Assembly: GCA_002794775.1 (NCBI GenBank)
Contig: NBAY01000126.1
Coordinates: 1-64,000 of the forward strand
Direction of reading: 5' to 3'
Source of the DNA: Porodaedalea pini
Lineage: Eukaryota; Basidiomycota; Agaricomycetes; Hymenochaetales; Hymenochaetaceae
Length of the DNA: 64,000 bases
The notes below the pieces were generated by a model. That model had not been told where the DNA came from. It searched no databases and was given only the letters and a program-made list of their open reading frames with translations. Below, in pieces: positions 1 through 11,236 of this stretch (positions are counted from its first letter, which is position 1; the number at the start of each line of letters is the position of its first letter). Made by a program: the position numbers and the translations under genes.

Positions 1-667
1 CCGACGGGGCTTCCGGAGCAGGTTCGACTGATGGTGTTGAATCAGCGTGCTCGAAGCTGTCATGAGAAGGGGCCGCAGAAAGAGACTCCGGAGTGTGAGT
101 TTTCGGGATATGGAAGTGTTCAACGGGAGGCTCGTGTTCATGCTGTGCCTCAGGGTGGGGCTCCTCACGCTCAGCAACTTCTGGAGCTTCCGAGTTTGCA
201 GGAAGGTATACAGGCGCATAGGGCTCTTCAGGTGGCTTCTGTTCTTCAACGGGAAGAGTCTCCGGCACTGCAGGTTCCGCAGCCGGCTCCGACTTTGGCT
301 CGGACGCAGGCTCAGAAACTGACTCGGGCGCAGCTGGTGCGGCTTCAACAGGAGGAGCGGGTGCCTCCACAGGAGCAGTGTCCACCTTCTGTTCCTCAGA
401 CTTCTTCTCATATGGCAGCACCATCGGGACTGACGCGACGCGTTCGATAGAGCGAATCGATGCCGGCTTGGAGGAAACCTTCGTAGGTGTGGCTGAGCCA
501 GACGATGCCAACGGGTCCTCTGAATCCGAGCGCGCAGACGGTGTGCTAGGTCGAGAGGGGATGAGGAATGACGAGCTACGGCGCGCGAGCGTGCCCACAC
601 GCGAGCGGAGTGACCGCTTCTGGCTGGGCGACGGCGAGCGTTTCGAGGCAGGCGTCGGCGACGACAT
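1..667 (-). CDS. Pro/Glu/Ala-rich disordered protein, N-terminal part (3' end outside window)
   Basis: Reading the minus strand from an ATG at 665-667, one frame stays open for 222 codons to the window edge, so the gene is cut off at its 3' side. The first ~70 residues are basic and Ser/Pro-rich (start MSSPTPASKRSPSPSQKRS). The rest is dominated by Pro, Glu and Ala with short repeats of the type PVEAPAPP and SEPASEPKSEP. No folded domain is visible, and the composition predicts an intrinsically disordered region. A long plus-strand frame at 31-450 lies over the same bases and is an antisense shadow caused by the codon bias. I do not recognise the family. The start is inferred from the first in-frame ATG before the basic Ser/Pro region, and upstream exons cannot be excluded. 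Confidence 0.6.
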   Translation of the reverse strand, partial: MSSPTPASKRSPSPSQKRSLRSRVGTLARRSSSFLIPSRPSTPSARSDSEDPLASSGSATPTKVSSKPASIRSIERVASVPMVLPYEKKSEEQKVDTAPVEAPAPPVEAAPAAPESVSEPASEPKSEPAAEPAVPETLPVEEQKPPEEPYAPVYLPANSEAPEVAEREEPHPEAQHEHEPPVEHFHIPKTHTPESLSAAPSHDSFEHADSTPSVEPAPEAPS

Positions 668-1725
668 CGATAAAGTAGGATGCTTCGCTACGATTGATAA
701 GGAGGTAGGCAGGCGTCACAGCCGACTATGCAGAGCGGAGGAAAGTGGTAGGAGGCGGACGAGGGAGTCGAGCGTGGTGCGTGAAGCATTTGAAGTGCTC
801 CGCCGCGCATATCAGGCGCAGCGGGCTGCCTACAGGAAACATCGAGGCGGGGGTTCAGCACGCTAGTGATCACGAAGAGGGTATGGGCATTACCTATGGG
901 CGCCGGAGAGAACCTGCCGAAGATGCATGATTATCGTGCTGGACACTGCACATAGCAAGTCTTTTAAACATGCCAATAACACGTGTTCACGGAAATGAAT
1001 CTCCGTGGGCTCCGATTTCTTGTTCGATCCAGATGCAGCAAAGTATAAAGACTCCGAAAGAGCAGTGACGCCAGGGAGCCACGGGCTCAAAAGTTTCCTT
1101 CTGCAGTCATCTCCTTTCAAGGCAGATATGCCAGTGTAAAACTAGGGACCAGTGAGACACAAAACCGATAGCCACGACCTTTGTTCAAACATACATTGGA
1201 TAACTTGATCCACGCGACGAACCATGAGATGACGTTACAGCTGAAAGAGTAATCTTCACACCAGGCGACAGACAAATGAGATCCGCGTGTACTTCGACAG
1301 CTGTGCAAATCTGACACGAGAGTCTGTCAGTGTGATACGGGTGTTGCCAGACAGCGAATAAGAGAACATACCTTTGCCGTGTCCGAAGATATCCTTTCGG
1401 ACAAGGTACAATGAAATTCACCTCCCATTATTTCTATGTAACACACTAGAACAGAAATAGAGTACTTGACAAACCAACATAGTAGTCCAGATAATACAAC
1501 AAACAACACGGGCAGTAATAAATCAGGATGTGTAGATAGACAAGGAAGGACTGTGAAGGGGTGAGACTTGTGAGGGTGTGTGCGAGTGTGATTGACTCGT
1601 AGGGATGGCAGAACGTCTATGAAAGATGTTACCAAAGAAACTCGTATCCGAAAGTGCAACCGAAGGGAGCCTAAAGGGTTGAAGCGAAGAAAGACAGGAA
1701 AAAACTCCCAGTGAAAGTCAATGTT
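668..1725. other. Intergenic, no gene seen
   Basis: About 1.05 kb between the start of the left-edge gene and the stop of the alpha/beta hydrolase. Only short unsupported frames occur on both strands. It should hold the promoter of the left gene and the 3' UTR of the hydrolase. Confidence 0.5.
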
Positions 1726-3161
1726 TCATCTTGAGGTACGGAAAAAGTTGACGAGAGCGTCTGTGACAATGTCGGGATGCGACATTGTCAGGTCGTGGTG
1801 GCCGCCTTCGACAGTAAGGAGTCTCGAGCTTGGGACAAGCTCCTGAATCAGTGCTGCATAGCGATATGGTACTGTGTTGTCGGAAGTGCCCTACGATAAC
1901 GAAGATGAGTGAAGTATCATGGCAGCGTTGACACTGGTACCTACCCATATGAGCAACAGTTCATTTTTGAGATCAGCGAGTGCTCTGAATGATGTACGTA
2001 GTCCACGCAGAGGTCCATCACGCAGGGACGATGCTATCGCGACGTTGTATCCTGGAAGATATGCAGATTGGATCCGCACAATCTACACGGCGTCTTCAGC
2101 TCACGGGACGACTGTAGGCACGGGATGTATACTCACCTCATGCACAGGGTTTGAAGATGGTTCTCCGGCACCTAATCTTTCCAGAAGAAACTAGAAGCAC
2201 GATCAGAGAGAGCTTCAGCCAACACATATACTTAACTCACGCGAACAACGGCAGTTGACGCAACATACTGAATCAAGGGCGAGGACATCACTTTACTCGT
2301 GCGGGACAGATCCGAGCTCTGAAAGACACTTTAGTCAGTGTTTAAAAACATTCTAAAGGAACAATTACCTCCAAGAGTCCGGCGGACGCAATGAGTCCGA
2401 TTTTGCCAGTCGTTAAGTTAGGGAAGCTAGCAGCAAAAGAAGTTGCAATTCCTCCTCCCTAGATACAATAAAAAGCTTAAGATATGTTCTTTATGCAATG
2501 AAAGAGGCTGCGAACCATTGAAAGTCCAACAACATATGCTCCTTCCCACCGAACGTGCTGCATCAGAAGTGCAAGCTGCGTGGTATACAGGCCAACGTTG
2601 TAAGGCATATTGGGAGCATCGGAATAGCCTCGTCCGTACAAGTCTACGACCTAGATGTAAGACCTTATCGTGGGGAGACCAAGGGTGTCCGAACCATATA
2701 CAAGAATCCGGAAGCCCTTTGCTGCCAACTGAGGCGCAATATCCTTCCAGATGATCGCTGGCACAGAAAGGCCGTGTATTAAAACAATCTGAAGCCTCGG
2801 ATAAGCCGAAGTGAGCCTCCATAAGAGAAGAGTGTGTTAGATAACCTTCTGCCCGTCTTCTGGACCAAATAGCCAATATCTGACCTATACAGTCGCGTGT
2901 TCATCATGCTGCTTCGCGCTTTTCCAGAAACATGAAAGATCTTACCCGTCCAAACGGAAAATTGACATAGCTCCCCCCGTCATAGAAGTCTTCAGGATAT
3001 ATGACCCATGATCGCGAGTCTTTTGGCAAAGACGCCAACGACGGGTAAACTGCCACAGGCTCCGGCGGCAATGGAAATGCGGCGAGAAAGCGAAGGAAAA
3101 AGAAGAGGGAAGGGACCGCAATCATGGAGAGCGAGAGGTAGGTAGAGCTATGGTATGCCAT
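1726..3161 (-). CDS. Alpha/beta hydrolase, membrane-anchored, nine exons
   Basis: Nine exons join in frame (3161-2946, 2884-2846, 2788-2702, 2650-2516, 2458-2369, 2318-2241, 2190-2137, 2082-1945, 1890-1726) to give 333 aa. All introns have GT-AG ends. The protein begins with a hydrophobic segment (MIAVPSLFFFLRFLAAFPL) that looks like a signal anchor. The classical fold follows: oxyanion motif LIHGLS, strand VVDLYGRGYSD, nucleophile elbow GLSMGGG (Ser), the acid in GTSDNTVP (Asp) and the catalytic His in EGGHHDL. This completes a Ser-Asp-His triad. Substrate cannot be told from sequence; related fungal proteins are lipase or epoxide-hydrolase-like. The nucleophile elbow is assembled across an intron at 2459-2515. 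All eight introns are phase 0. The promoter side once faced the coatomer gene at 15919 and now abuts a LINE. Confidence 0.92.
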
Positions 3162-3295
3162 GGTTGCTGTCGCCAGCCTGCCAACGGGCAAGACGCGTGC
3201 TAAATGTCGTCCACGGTAAGCAGGCTCACTGGCAAGTCCGCGTCGCCGCCGAGGAAACGTGAGTGACAAAATGGTTACGGTAACGTAACACGCAC

Positions 3296-3306
3296 GTGCA
3301 GCTCAT
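3296..3306. repeat. Putative LINE target-site duplication, left copy
   Basis: GTGCAGCTCAT occurs here and again at 15829-15839, exactly at the two ends deduced for the LINE. An 11-bp match between two ~150-bp flanks is unlikely by chance. Confidence 0.65.
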
Positions 3307-3439
3307 TTCATAATCTTCTGCTATCTACTGCTAACAGACTTCCAACCGCTACGGAAAAGGGAAAAAGGAAAAGGACTACGTGGTGCTCGAGAAATGGTAA
3401 GAACTACTATGGAAAAGTTGTGCTAAATGAAGGGCTGTA

Positions 3440-6035
3440 AAAAGTGACTAAAGTTGAATGAGGGAGGTAAGTCAGATAAAAGAGACATACTGTCCGGAGG
3501 CCGACGGAAAGAGAAATATGCGAATTTTAGTAGTAAAAGAAAGTTATTTGGACGAAACCATTCAGCAAATGTTAAAGGGAGGGATCGTTGATGAAAAAGG
3601 CCTTTTCGAATGAAAGAGAAGAAAGGGCAAATGTTAAGAATGTGATGGACATCATGTTTGATGCACGCTGGGTCAGGGCACCGGGTTCGAGGTTTCGGTT
3701 ATGCAGATCTAGCACATTCAGCATTAAGCTGGCGGCGTGAGAAAGAACTGAGCGCTGTATCTTTTTCCTAGGGGAAAGCTTCAGGAAGGGACGGAGGGAT
3801 CGCATTGGCTGGAGAATGAATGAGGACGGCTCAAGGATTGAGCGGTGTCCACGAAGATTGATGATATCATTTTTTCCAGTCTCGAATGAGGTCGAGATGT
3901 ACTTGAGCATTCAGATTGGGTAGGGAATCTGGAATGGTCTCACGATCGGGTTTGGTGGAAGCGTCTTTTGTGAGTTTGTCAGCTTTGGAATTGCCCAGTA
4001 CTCCTCTGTGGGAGGGGAGCCACTGGATTGTGATGTGCAAAGCCTTGTGATGGAGGGCAAGGAAAATCCCGCAAAGGCGGTGGAAGAGTATGATAAAATC
4101 CACGTGCCGAGTATCATTGGAGAAAATGAGTTCGACGCAATTGAGTGAGTCCGTAATGATATGAATGTGTATGGGTGTGAAGCATTTCGTCAGAAGGAGG
4201 GAGATACGACGCATGGCTGCGATGAGCGCTTCCTGCTCCTCAAACAAGATGTTTGAGCGAGAGTGCGCTGCTGAAGAAAAGACAGCAAGTTCTTTGTGAT
4301 TGTGCATGATAACGAAGCTGTGACCACCGATGTAGGAGCCGTCGGCATGGGGGATGATGGAGCCATCTGTGAAAATGAAATATTGGTAAGGAGGGGATGT
4401 AAGAAGAAAGAATTGAAATTGCAAATAGCCCGATTGCGTTGGTCTGAAGAAGGGATAGGAGTCATAATCAGGCGTGAATGAATTGGAGTAAAGGTAGGGA
4501 AGGAAAGGGATTTAGGAATGTTGACACCGGGAAGGAGAGATGACGTTAAATATTGTTTTGGAACAGGGTTGTGTTTTGAATGTGAAAAGTATGATAATAG
4601 GAACCGTTGAGAAAGAGAACAAATGAAAAGCTGAAGAGGCGGACACGACAAAAATGATTCTGCAACCGCTGGGTTAATGTTTTTATGGAATATGTAATGG
4701 AAAAAACGGTTCTGGGTTGGCTGAAGAATAGTGGAGATAAGGGAAGAATTGGGAAAAAGGATGGCGCCATAAATGGCGACCGAACGAATTAACCCGAAAT
4801 ATAAAAGTCTGGCATATTGGAAATATGCACCATTGGAGCGTTGGAACAAAAAGGAGCGCTGATGAATAGTAGAAAGGGCTTTGTTTGCGCGGGCTGTAAA
4901 ATGAAGCTTGGGTGAAAGGTCATAGGAGAAAATTACACCTAACCAGGTCAAATGTAACGAAGGAGGGATGACATGATTGTTGGATAAGGACAATGACGCG
5001 TTAGAAAGGGATGGAGACTGATTCAAGAATGAACAAAAAGTAATGGCCGCTGCTTGGCGGTGTGGAAGAATATGAAGAAGTTCAATGGTGTCTGGGTCAA
5101 TCGAAAGGCCAAGTGTTTGGAATTGAGAAGATAAGAAGTGAAATTGGTTGCGAAGATGGGTTAAATTGGTCCGAATGTTAAGGGACGTGCATAAAGGAGA
5201 TGATCGTCCATGTAGGCGAGTAGAGGACGATGTGAGCCGAAGTGAGTGTTGTATGCTGTGATGGCATCTGCAGTGCAGAAACTGAAATGAGGGGGATAGT
5301 GGGGACTCTTGAGGGACACCTCAATTGGGTTTGATAAAAGGAGTGGAAAAAAAATTATTAAAGTGAAACGAAATTGGTCTGTCTCGAAGCCAGGCCGAAA
5401 GAACATGAACGAAGTTCGGGTGTACGTTGGAAAGAATGAGTTTGTGAAGAAGACGATTATGAGAAATATTGTCAAAGAATCCTTGAATATCGACAGTAAG
5501 AATGGACGTGATGAGATATCGATGGCAACGCAGAACAGAATTGGTGCTGTCGTGACCACTGGTGATAAATGGATGAGTAAGAATGGTAGAAAGGGTTCAT
5601 AACAGGCTGTAATAGAAGAACGATGTTTTCCTACACCCGTGTTGGGCGTCAGGAAGAAGGTTGTTTGTTTCGAAGAAGGGTTGTAAATGATTGAAAAGAA
5701 CGCGTTCAAAAAGTTTACCGATGGTATCAACCAGGGTAATGGGACGATAAGCCCGAGGAACTGAAAAGTCGGAATGTTTAGGTTTTGGAATGAACGTGAA
5801 CGAGCGACATTTTTAAAAGACAAAGGGAAATGGCCCAATCAAGGCACAAAGAGAAAAGATCCACAAAAAATTGTCCGTGATGTTCAATGAGTAACGCGAG
5901 GTGTTTATATGAGATATGGTTATTACCAGGGCTCGTTTCCTGATTGATACCTCGGAGCGCATTGTGGATGTCACTCATCATAAAGGGCCTGAAGTTGTGA
6001 AGACCTGGGAGTGGGATAACCTCAGGTGTAGATGT
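3440..6035 (-). pseudogene. LINE ORF2, C-terminal half: reverse transcriptase and RNase H, broken
   Basis: Reading on from the Ty3 insertion site the minus strand gives the start of the RT domain (ETSPGNNHISYKHL, 5981-5778). A second frame carries the RT block YRPITLVDTIGKLFE (about 5760-5600). Another contains YMDDHLL (about 5200), the RT active-site box. A further frame (5026-4190) gives the thumb/connection region. The RNase H domain follows (FTDGSIIPHADG, ITDSLNCVELI and LPSHRGVLGNSKADKLT, about 4370-3960). A Cys/His motif CPDPACIKHDVHHILNICP occurs near 3640, typical of LINE C-termini. At least four frame changes and several stops interrupt it, so no full protein is possible. Confidence 0.85.
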
Positions 6036-6040
6036 TAATG
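6036..6040. repeat. Ty3 target-site duplication TAATG, left copy
   Basis: The five bases before the left LTR are TAATG and are repeated exactly at 12317-12321, the size expected for Ty3 integrase. Confidence 0.92.
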
Positions 6041-6464
6041 TGTTAGGCGGGAGTCCGGGAGACGACTCGGACTGGGCAGGCCTCGGCTGACTGTCGTTTG
6101 GGATGTGCTATACTCGAGCGTAGACTCGGGACACGCTTACTCAGGCTAGGTCGTCGCGGAGGTAAGAGGATTAATACAAGTCTAAACTAATACAAGGGGG
6201 ACGAGTCTCACCTAGGTCATCGCTGAGGTAAGAGGAAAAGCAGAACAAGGAGTTCATGCGATTCCTGAGACCTTATATAGCGACGACCGTGAGACTATAT
6301 TACCTAACATTACATAACGCGTGGGAATGGAACGAATGAAGGTCATGTGAAGGGAGTGTGGGAAGTGATTGGAAAGATGATTAAAGATAATAAGAAAGAG
6401 CAGTTAAAAGGAAAGGAAAAGGGAAAGGGGAGATAAAGAAAGGGTGAAAGTTTGAGTTCTGACA
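6041..6464 (-). repeat. 3' LTR of the Ty3 element
   Basis: In element sense it starts TGTCAGAACT and ends CCTAACA, the usual TG...CA ends. It contains a diverged direct repeat of about 25 bp (CTAGGT...GAGGTAAGAGGA near 6147 and 6211) and repeated AATACAAG words. Confidence 0.95.
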
Positions 6465-6480
6465 TTACCCCCCCCTCAAG
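6465..6480 (-). other. Polypurine tract overlapping the pol stop codon
   Basis: Immediately upstream of the 3' LTR in element sense is TTGAGGGGGGGGTAA. The purine run is the expected plus-strand primer. The terminal TAA is also the stop of pol, so coding sequence runs right up to the LTR. Confidence 0.8.
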
Positions 6481-9400
6481 GTTGGGCGTCCCGACCAACC
6501 AAGATCGCGGTCGTCTGATTCGGTGTCGATGAAGCGTGGGCGAAGTCGTTGGCGAGGAATTTCGAGTTTTCGAGGGGCGCCGGGGTGTTTTCGATAGAAT
6601 TCAGCGATCGCCTCCTTTGTGTTCTCGCCAAAGTCCATCTCGGGCTGCCACGTTGGTTCGTTGTAGCCAACCCACTTGACAAGGTATTGTAGCTTCCCTC
6701 GGTGCAGACGCGAGTCTATGACTTCCTCGATCTCGTACTCTTCCTCGTTGTCGACAATGTCAGGTGGCGGCGGCGGCTGTTGTTTCTGACTTTTGAAGGA
6801 CGGTTCAACTGCGGGTTTCAGCAGGGCCTCATTGAAGACTGGGTGGACCTTTTTCCATCACTTTGGGAGCTTGAGCTTGTACGTGCTCGCTCCCACCTTG
6901 TCGACAATCTCGAAGGGACCATACCACTTGTCTGCTAGCTTCTTCGTCGGCGAGTCTGTGCTGATGTTTCGCCCATTGAGGAAAATCTTGTCTCCAGCCT
7001 TGTACTCCACTGAAGCCCCTGCTGTCCGGTCGTGGTAGCGCTTCATGTCCTCTGCCGCCTTGACCAGATTGTCCTTTGCTACACGATGAGTCTCCTTGAT
7101 GTGCTTCGCGAATTCTTCCGCCGACATGTTGGCAGAGGAAGTTTGTATGGTGTCGAAGCTCTTAGGGTGACGTCCGGTGTTCACGTAGAAGGGTGACATT
7201 TTCGTCACCGAGTGTTCGTGGTTATTGTAAGCGAACTCTGCGAGAGGGAGCCAGTCTTTCCAGTCTGATTGCCGATGGTTAACGAAGAGTCGGAGATACT
7301 GTTTGAGCTCTTGGTTGACATGTTCCGTCTGACCATCCGTTTGTGGGTGGTACGCGGTTGACGGGTTGCCTTCGATGTGCAGGAGATTGTACAGCTCCTT
7401 CATCATCGATGCATCGAACTGCGTGCCTCGGTCGTGGATGATCTTTTTTGGTAGGCCATGGAGACGGAAGACGTGGTCGCGGTATAACTGAGCCATACCT
7501 TCCGCTGACAATTTCGTTGTTGTCGGGATCGCATGCATCTGCTTCGAGAACCTATCCACAAGGATGCAGATCGCGTTGTATCCCTTAGAGTCCGGGAGCT
7601 CTCCGATTAGGTCGACCGTGACAATTTCCCAAGGACCTTCAGGGACTGCGTTTGGGTGAAGCGGCCTCGACCTTGATGTTCTTAAGGCTTTCATCCGTTG
7701 ACAGCGGTCGCATCCTCGGATGTACGCTCAGACATCGGAGAACATCGATGCCCACCAGAAATCGCGACAGACAAGCTCTACTGTCTTCGATGCTCCCGGA
7801 TGACCGGCGAGTACCGAGTCGTGGCACTCTCGTAACACGGCCTCCTTCATCGTCAACGGAACGTATATCTTGCCTTTCACCTGCCACAACCCGTCAACTT
7901 CCGTCATGTTCGTCGGCCTCTCCGATTTGTCCTGTGCCCTCTGCGCTTCACCCACTCGTTCCATCATCTCATCGCGCGATGTTTGCACTACCCCACGGTT
8001 CAGCCACTTGTCCTTGATGAACACGACACCGTCGTTGTCATCCTTGCCCTGATCATAGCCCGCCTTGCGTGACAGCAAGTCGGCCTTGCCCATCATCTTC
8101 CCCGACTTGTGTTCGAGGTGGAAGTCGAATTCTTCGAGTTCGGTTCACCAGCGAGCTTGACGATAGCTCAGCTTCTGCGCTGACCTGAAGTAGGTGAGGT
8201 TGGCATGGTCAGACCAGATTTCAATCTTGTGGCGAGCGCCAAGGAGGTACTGCCGCCACTCCTTGAGCGCTGAAACAATTGCAAGCATCTCCTTGTCGTA
8301 GATCTCATAGTTTCGTTCCGCTGGTTCGAGTGCCTCTGATCTGTAGGCGATCACCCTCCACTTTCCTTCCTGCTTCTGCAACAACACGCCGCCGAGTGCA
8401 AAGTTTGACGAGTCCGCCTCCACGCGGAAAGGGCCTTTGTCGTTGGCGATGGCTAGGACTGGAGGTGAGCAGAGACGTCGTCTCAGCTCCTTGAACGCTT
8501 CCTGCTGTTCGGTCTCCCATACCCAGTCCTTCTTGCCTGTTAACGATGTCAACGGTCGGACCACCTTGCTGTAGTCCTTAATAAACCGTCTCAGCCAGTT
8601 TCCCATGCCGAGGAACTGTTGCAGCTCCTTGAGGTTTCGTGGGACAGGCCAGTTCGCTATCGCGTCTGTCTTCGCCGGGTCAGCCCTGATCTCGCTGTTG
8701 CCAATGATATGACCGAGGTACTTGACAACTTTGGCATCGAATTTGCACTTCTCCGGCTTCAGGTACAGGCCATTTTCTCGGAGGATCTGGAGTACGCGCC
8801 TCGACGTGTCGATATGCTCCTCTATGGTTTCTGAGAGGATTAGGATGTCGTTGAGGTATACGATGATCAGGTTAGCATAGATCAGGTCCTTGAAGATATG
8901 GTTGACAAAAGCCTGGAACATGGCCGGTGCATTGCAAAGGCCAAAGAACATGACCGTTGGTTCGAAGAGGCCCATGTTCGTGCGAAACGCTGCCTTCCAT
9001 TCGTCACCCTCGCAGATCCGGATATTGTAGTACCCCCAGCGAAGGTCAAGCTTAGTGATGTACTTCACTTTCTTGACCTTGTCGACGAGTTCGTCGATGA
9101 GAGGAAGGGGATACTTGTTCTTGATCGTACCATCATTGAGCTTACGGTAATCCTGGATTGGGCGTAGCGATTTGTCGGCTTTCTTAATGAAGAAGAAAGG
9201 TGACGCCATGGGTGATATCGATCGTCGGATGCGACCAGACTTCAAGTTTTCATCGAGGAAGTCCTTGAGTGACTGTTGCTCCGTCGGCGTGAGCAGGTAG
9301 ATCTTACAGTCGCTCGGTTTGAAGTCGGGCTTCAAGTCGATGACATGATCCCAGGGTCGGTGTTCAGGCAGCTTCTCAAAGCCTTTTTCGCTGAAAACGT

Positions 9401-10090
9401 CGGCATAGTCATTGAGGTATGCGGGCCAGGACGCCTTGTCCATTCGCGTCTCACTCACCCTCCTCATCTGTTCCACCACCTCCTTTACCTTGCCTAGGTC
9501 CTCCACCGGCTCCCCCTCGATTGTACATTCCTCTGGACAACGAGTGAATTCAATCGAACCCGTTTTCCAGTCAACCTCAGGGTTATGATGTCGAAGCCAG
9601 TCGTACCCCAGGAATATGTTTGACGATGCTAGGGACGTTACCGCAAGGACAATCCTTTCCTCGTGGTGGCTGATCATGAGCTCGACTTCGACGTATTCTT
9701 CAATCAACCCAGCCTCGTTGTGCGTGCCATCGGCATTGAGCACTGCAAGGGGTTGGATGTAACATTTCGTTTCCAACCCATACCGTTCGACGAACCTCAC
9801 ATCGATGCACGATCCTGTACACCCTGAGTCCACAAGAGCGTGTGCATCCACCTCTCTCACTTTGCCCGCTACGCTTTGTCTGACGTTCAGGAGAAGGTCC
9901 AGCTGGCGTCCACCAGTTCCTCTCATGAACAGCTGTTCGCGCTCCTCATCTTTATTCACACCGGTGGGGACTTCATAATTGGAAAAACCATTGATGTCAT
10001 TTGCATCTACGTATTGTACAGACAGTTGGTTATATTTTAGCGAATCCAGATTCGAAGTCCCTTGTTCTTCTTGGTCAGTCGCCCCGATGA

Positions 10091-11236
10091 CTACGCCTGA
10101 CCCTTCGCAAAACCCTGCGAGTCGACAACCTCTTCGTCATTGTCTTCTTCCTCCACATAGTCCTCCACAGTCGACCTTCGAGTGTCTACGACTTCCTCGA
10201 ATGCCGATTCCTTCATTGCGCCGAGCTTGTTGGCGAGGATACGACGTTCGCCTGGCGCCATCAGTTCCAGCATGCGCTGGATGATCAGTTTCCCCTGCGG
10301 GCACTTGCTCTTAAAGTGGTCCAGCCCGCCGCAAATCCAGCACGCGCGTCGTCGTTGCACCTTGTTCATCGAGACGTCCATTGGCTGACCAGCACCTCCA
10401 AAGGTAACACCAGTCGCATCGCGCTTGTCGATGTGGGGGGCTGCGAACGGACGGCGGATGGGCGGCGCCTGCTGGACCTGTGGGCGCGTGGGGGGTAGTG
10501 CACGGCCTCGTTGGATGGCGCGGATCTGCTGTTCGCCACGATCGATTTCGACGGCCTTCTTTTTCCAGTCTTCGTACTTCATTGGGACCGGCGTCGACCT
10601 CAGTACTCCACGGACTACTTCAATGTTCATTGCACGCTTTAGGCGATCGCAGATGACACCCTCGTCTGTTAGCTCTGCTGCTTTGATGACTACATCGAGG
10701 TCTTGGAAGAATTCATCGGCTGAGAGGTCCTTCTGGGTCTTTTCTCGGAACTTCTTCAACGCCTTCTCCTTTCTGTTCGGGTCATCGAAGGATGCATCCA
10801 GTCGTTCCTGGAACCTTGTCCAGCTATCCGTGAAGCTCACAACGCCATTCGTCGTGAACTCCTGAACGTAATTCTGCACCCACGTCGACGCGTTGCCGCC
10901 CTTGAGATAGGAGAGCGCGACGTAGATCTTGCTCGACGACGAGGGGTACCTCGTGGGGTTTGCCGATACGAAGAGTAGAACTTCGCGCTTGAAGTCGAGG
11001 TAATCATCACCGCCAGCGAATTCGCGTGGCCGGGCGACGTCAATGTTGGGGGGTGGAGCATTCGAGGTTTGCGCAGCGGGGGCATTCGCCGCTTGTTGAG
11101 TGAAGGCTGCAGCGATTAACGCTGTGAGCTCTCGTTGTTGTTGTTGAGTAAAACCCGTAGATGTCGACATTGTTGGTGCGGGCGTGCGGGACAGATGTTC
11201 GGGAGGTGTCGGCGGCGATGAGTCTCTACGGGGCAT
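10091..11236 (-). CDS. gag: Ty3 Gag
   Basis: Intact 381-aa frame. A Gln/Ala-rich N-terminus (TQQQQRELTALIAAAFTQQ) precedes a capsid-like region (REFAGGDDYLDFKREVLLF ... SYLKGGNASTWVQNYV ... FRQ/REKTQKDLSADEFFQDL). A single CCHC zinc knuckle, CWICGGLDHFKSKC, fits C-x2-C-x4-H-x4-C. An acidic tail (EEEDNDEEVVD) leads to the stop. The stop overlaps the pol frame by about 50 nt, with a slippery heptamer in the overlap, so pol is probably made as a Gag-Pol fusion. Gag itself shows no stop or frameshift. Confidence 0.93.
   Translation of the reverse strand: MPRRDSSPPTPPEHLSRTPAPTMSTSTGFTQQQQRELTALIAAAFTQQAANAPAAQTSNAPPPNIDVARPREFAGGDDYLDFKREVLLFVSANPTRYPSSSSKIYVALSYLKGGNASTWVQNYVQEFTTNGVVSFTDSWTRFQERLDASFDDPNRKEKALKKFREKTQKDLSADEFFQDLDVVIKAAELTDEGVICDRLKRAMNIEVVRGVLRSTPVPMKYEDWKKKAVEIDRGEQQIRAIQRGRALPPTRPQVQQAPPIRRPFAAPHIDKRDATGVTFGGAGQPMDVSMNKVQRRRACWICGGLDHFKSKCPQGKLIIQRMLELMAPGERRILANKLGAMKESAFEEVVDTRRSTVEDYVEEEDNDEEVVDSQGFAKGQA
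10109..10115 (-). other. Candidate -1 frameshift slippery site GGGTTTT
   Basis: In the gag frame the bases read CAG GGT TTT GCG, so G GGT TTT matches the canonical X XXY YYZ heptamer. It lies about 20 nt before the gag stop (10091-10093). It falls inside the only window in which gag and the -1 pol frame are both open, because an in-frame TGA in the pol frame lies just upstream. Confidence 0.65.

Larger units (their letters stand above)
6465..10115 (-). pseudogene. pol: Ty3 pol polyprotein (PR-RT-RH-IN-chromodomain) with three in-frame stops
   Basis: The pol frame is -1 relative to gag and is open from just inside the gag 3' end. Domains in order: aspartic protease with VDSGCTG (~9840); RT with LDLRWGYYNI and an active-site box that reads YLNDILI instead of YxDDxxI (~8850); RNase H with ADSSNFALGGVLLQ and YEIYDKEMLAIV (~8430-8290). 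Then come the integrase zinc-binding part (HDSVLAGHPGASKT, GCDRCQRMK), the integrase core (DRFSKQMHAIPT, DRGTQFDA, NPSTAYHPQTDGQTEHVN) and a chromodomain (YLVKWVGYNEPTWQPE, ~6660). TGA stops lie at 8145-8147, 7728-7730 and 6858-6860. Apart from these the frame is continuous to TAA at 6465-6467. All three stops could derive from CGA by one CpG transition. Confidence 0.93.

Noticed and set aside
31..450. 139-codon plus-strand frame at the left edge
   Set aside because: It is antisense to the open minus-strand Pro/Glu-rich frame, and its Gln/Arg/Pro composition is the mirror of that bias.
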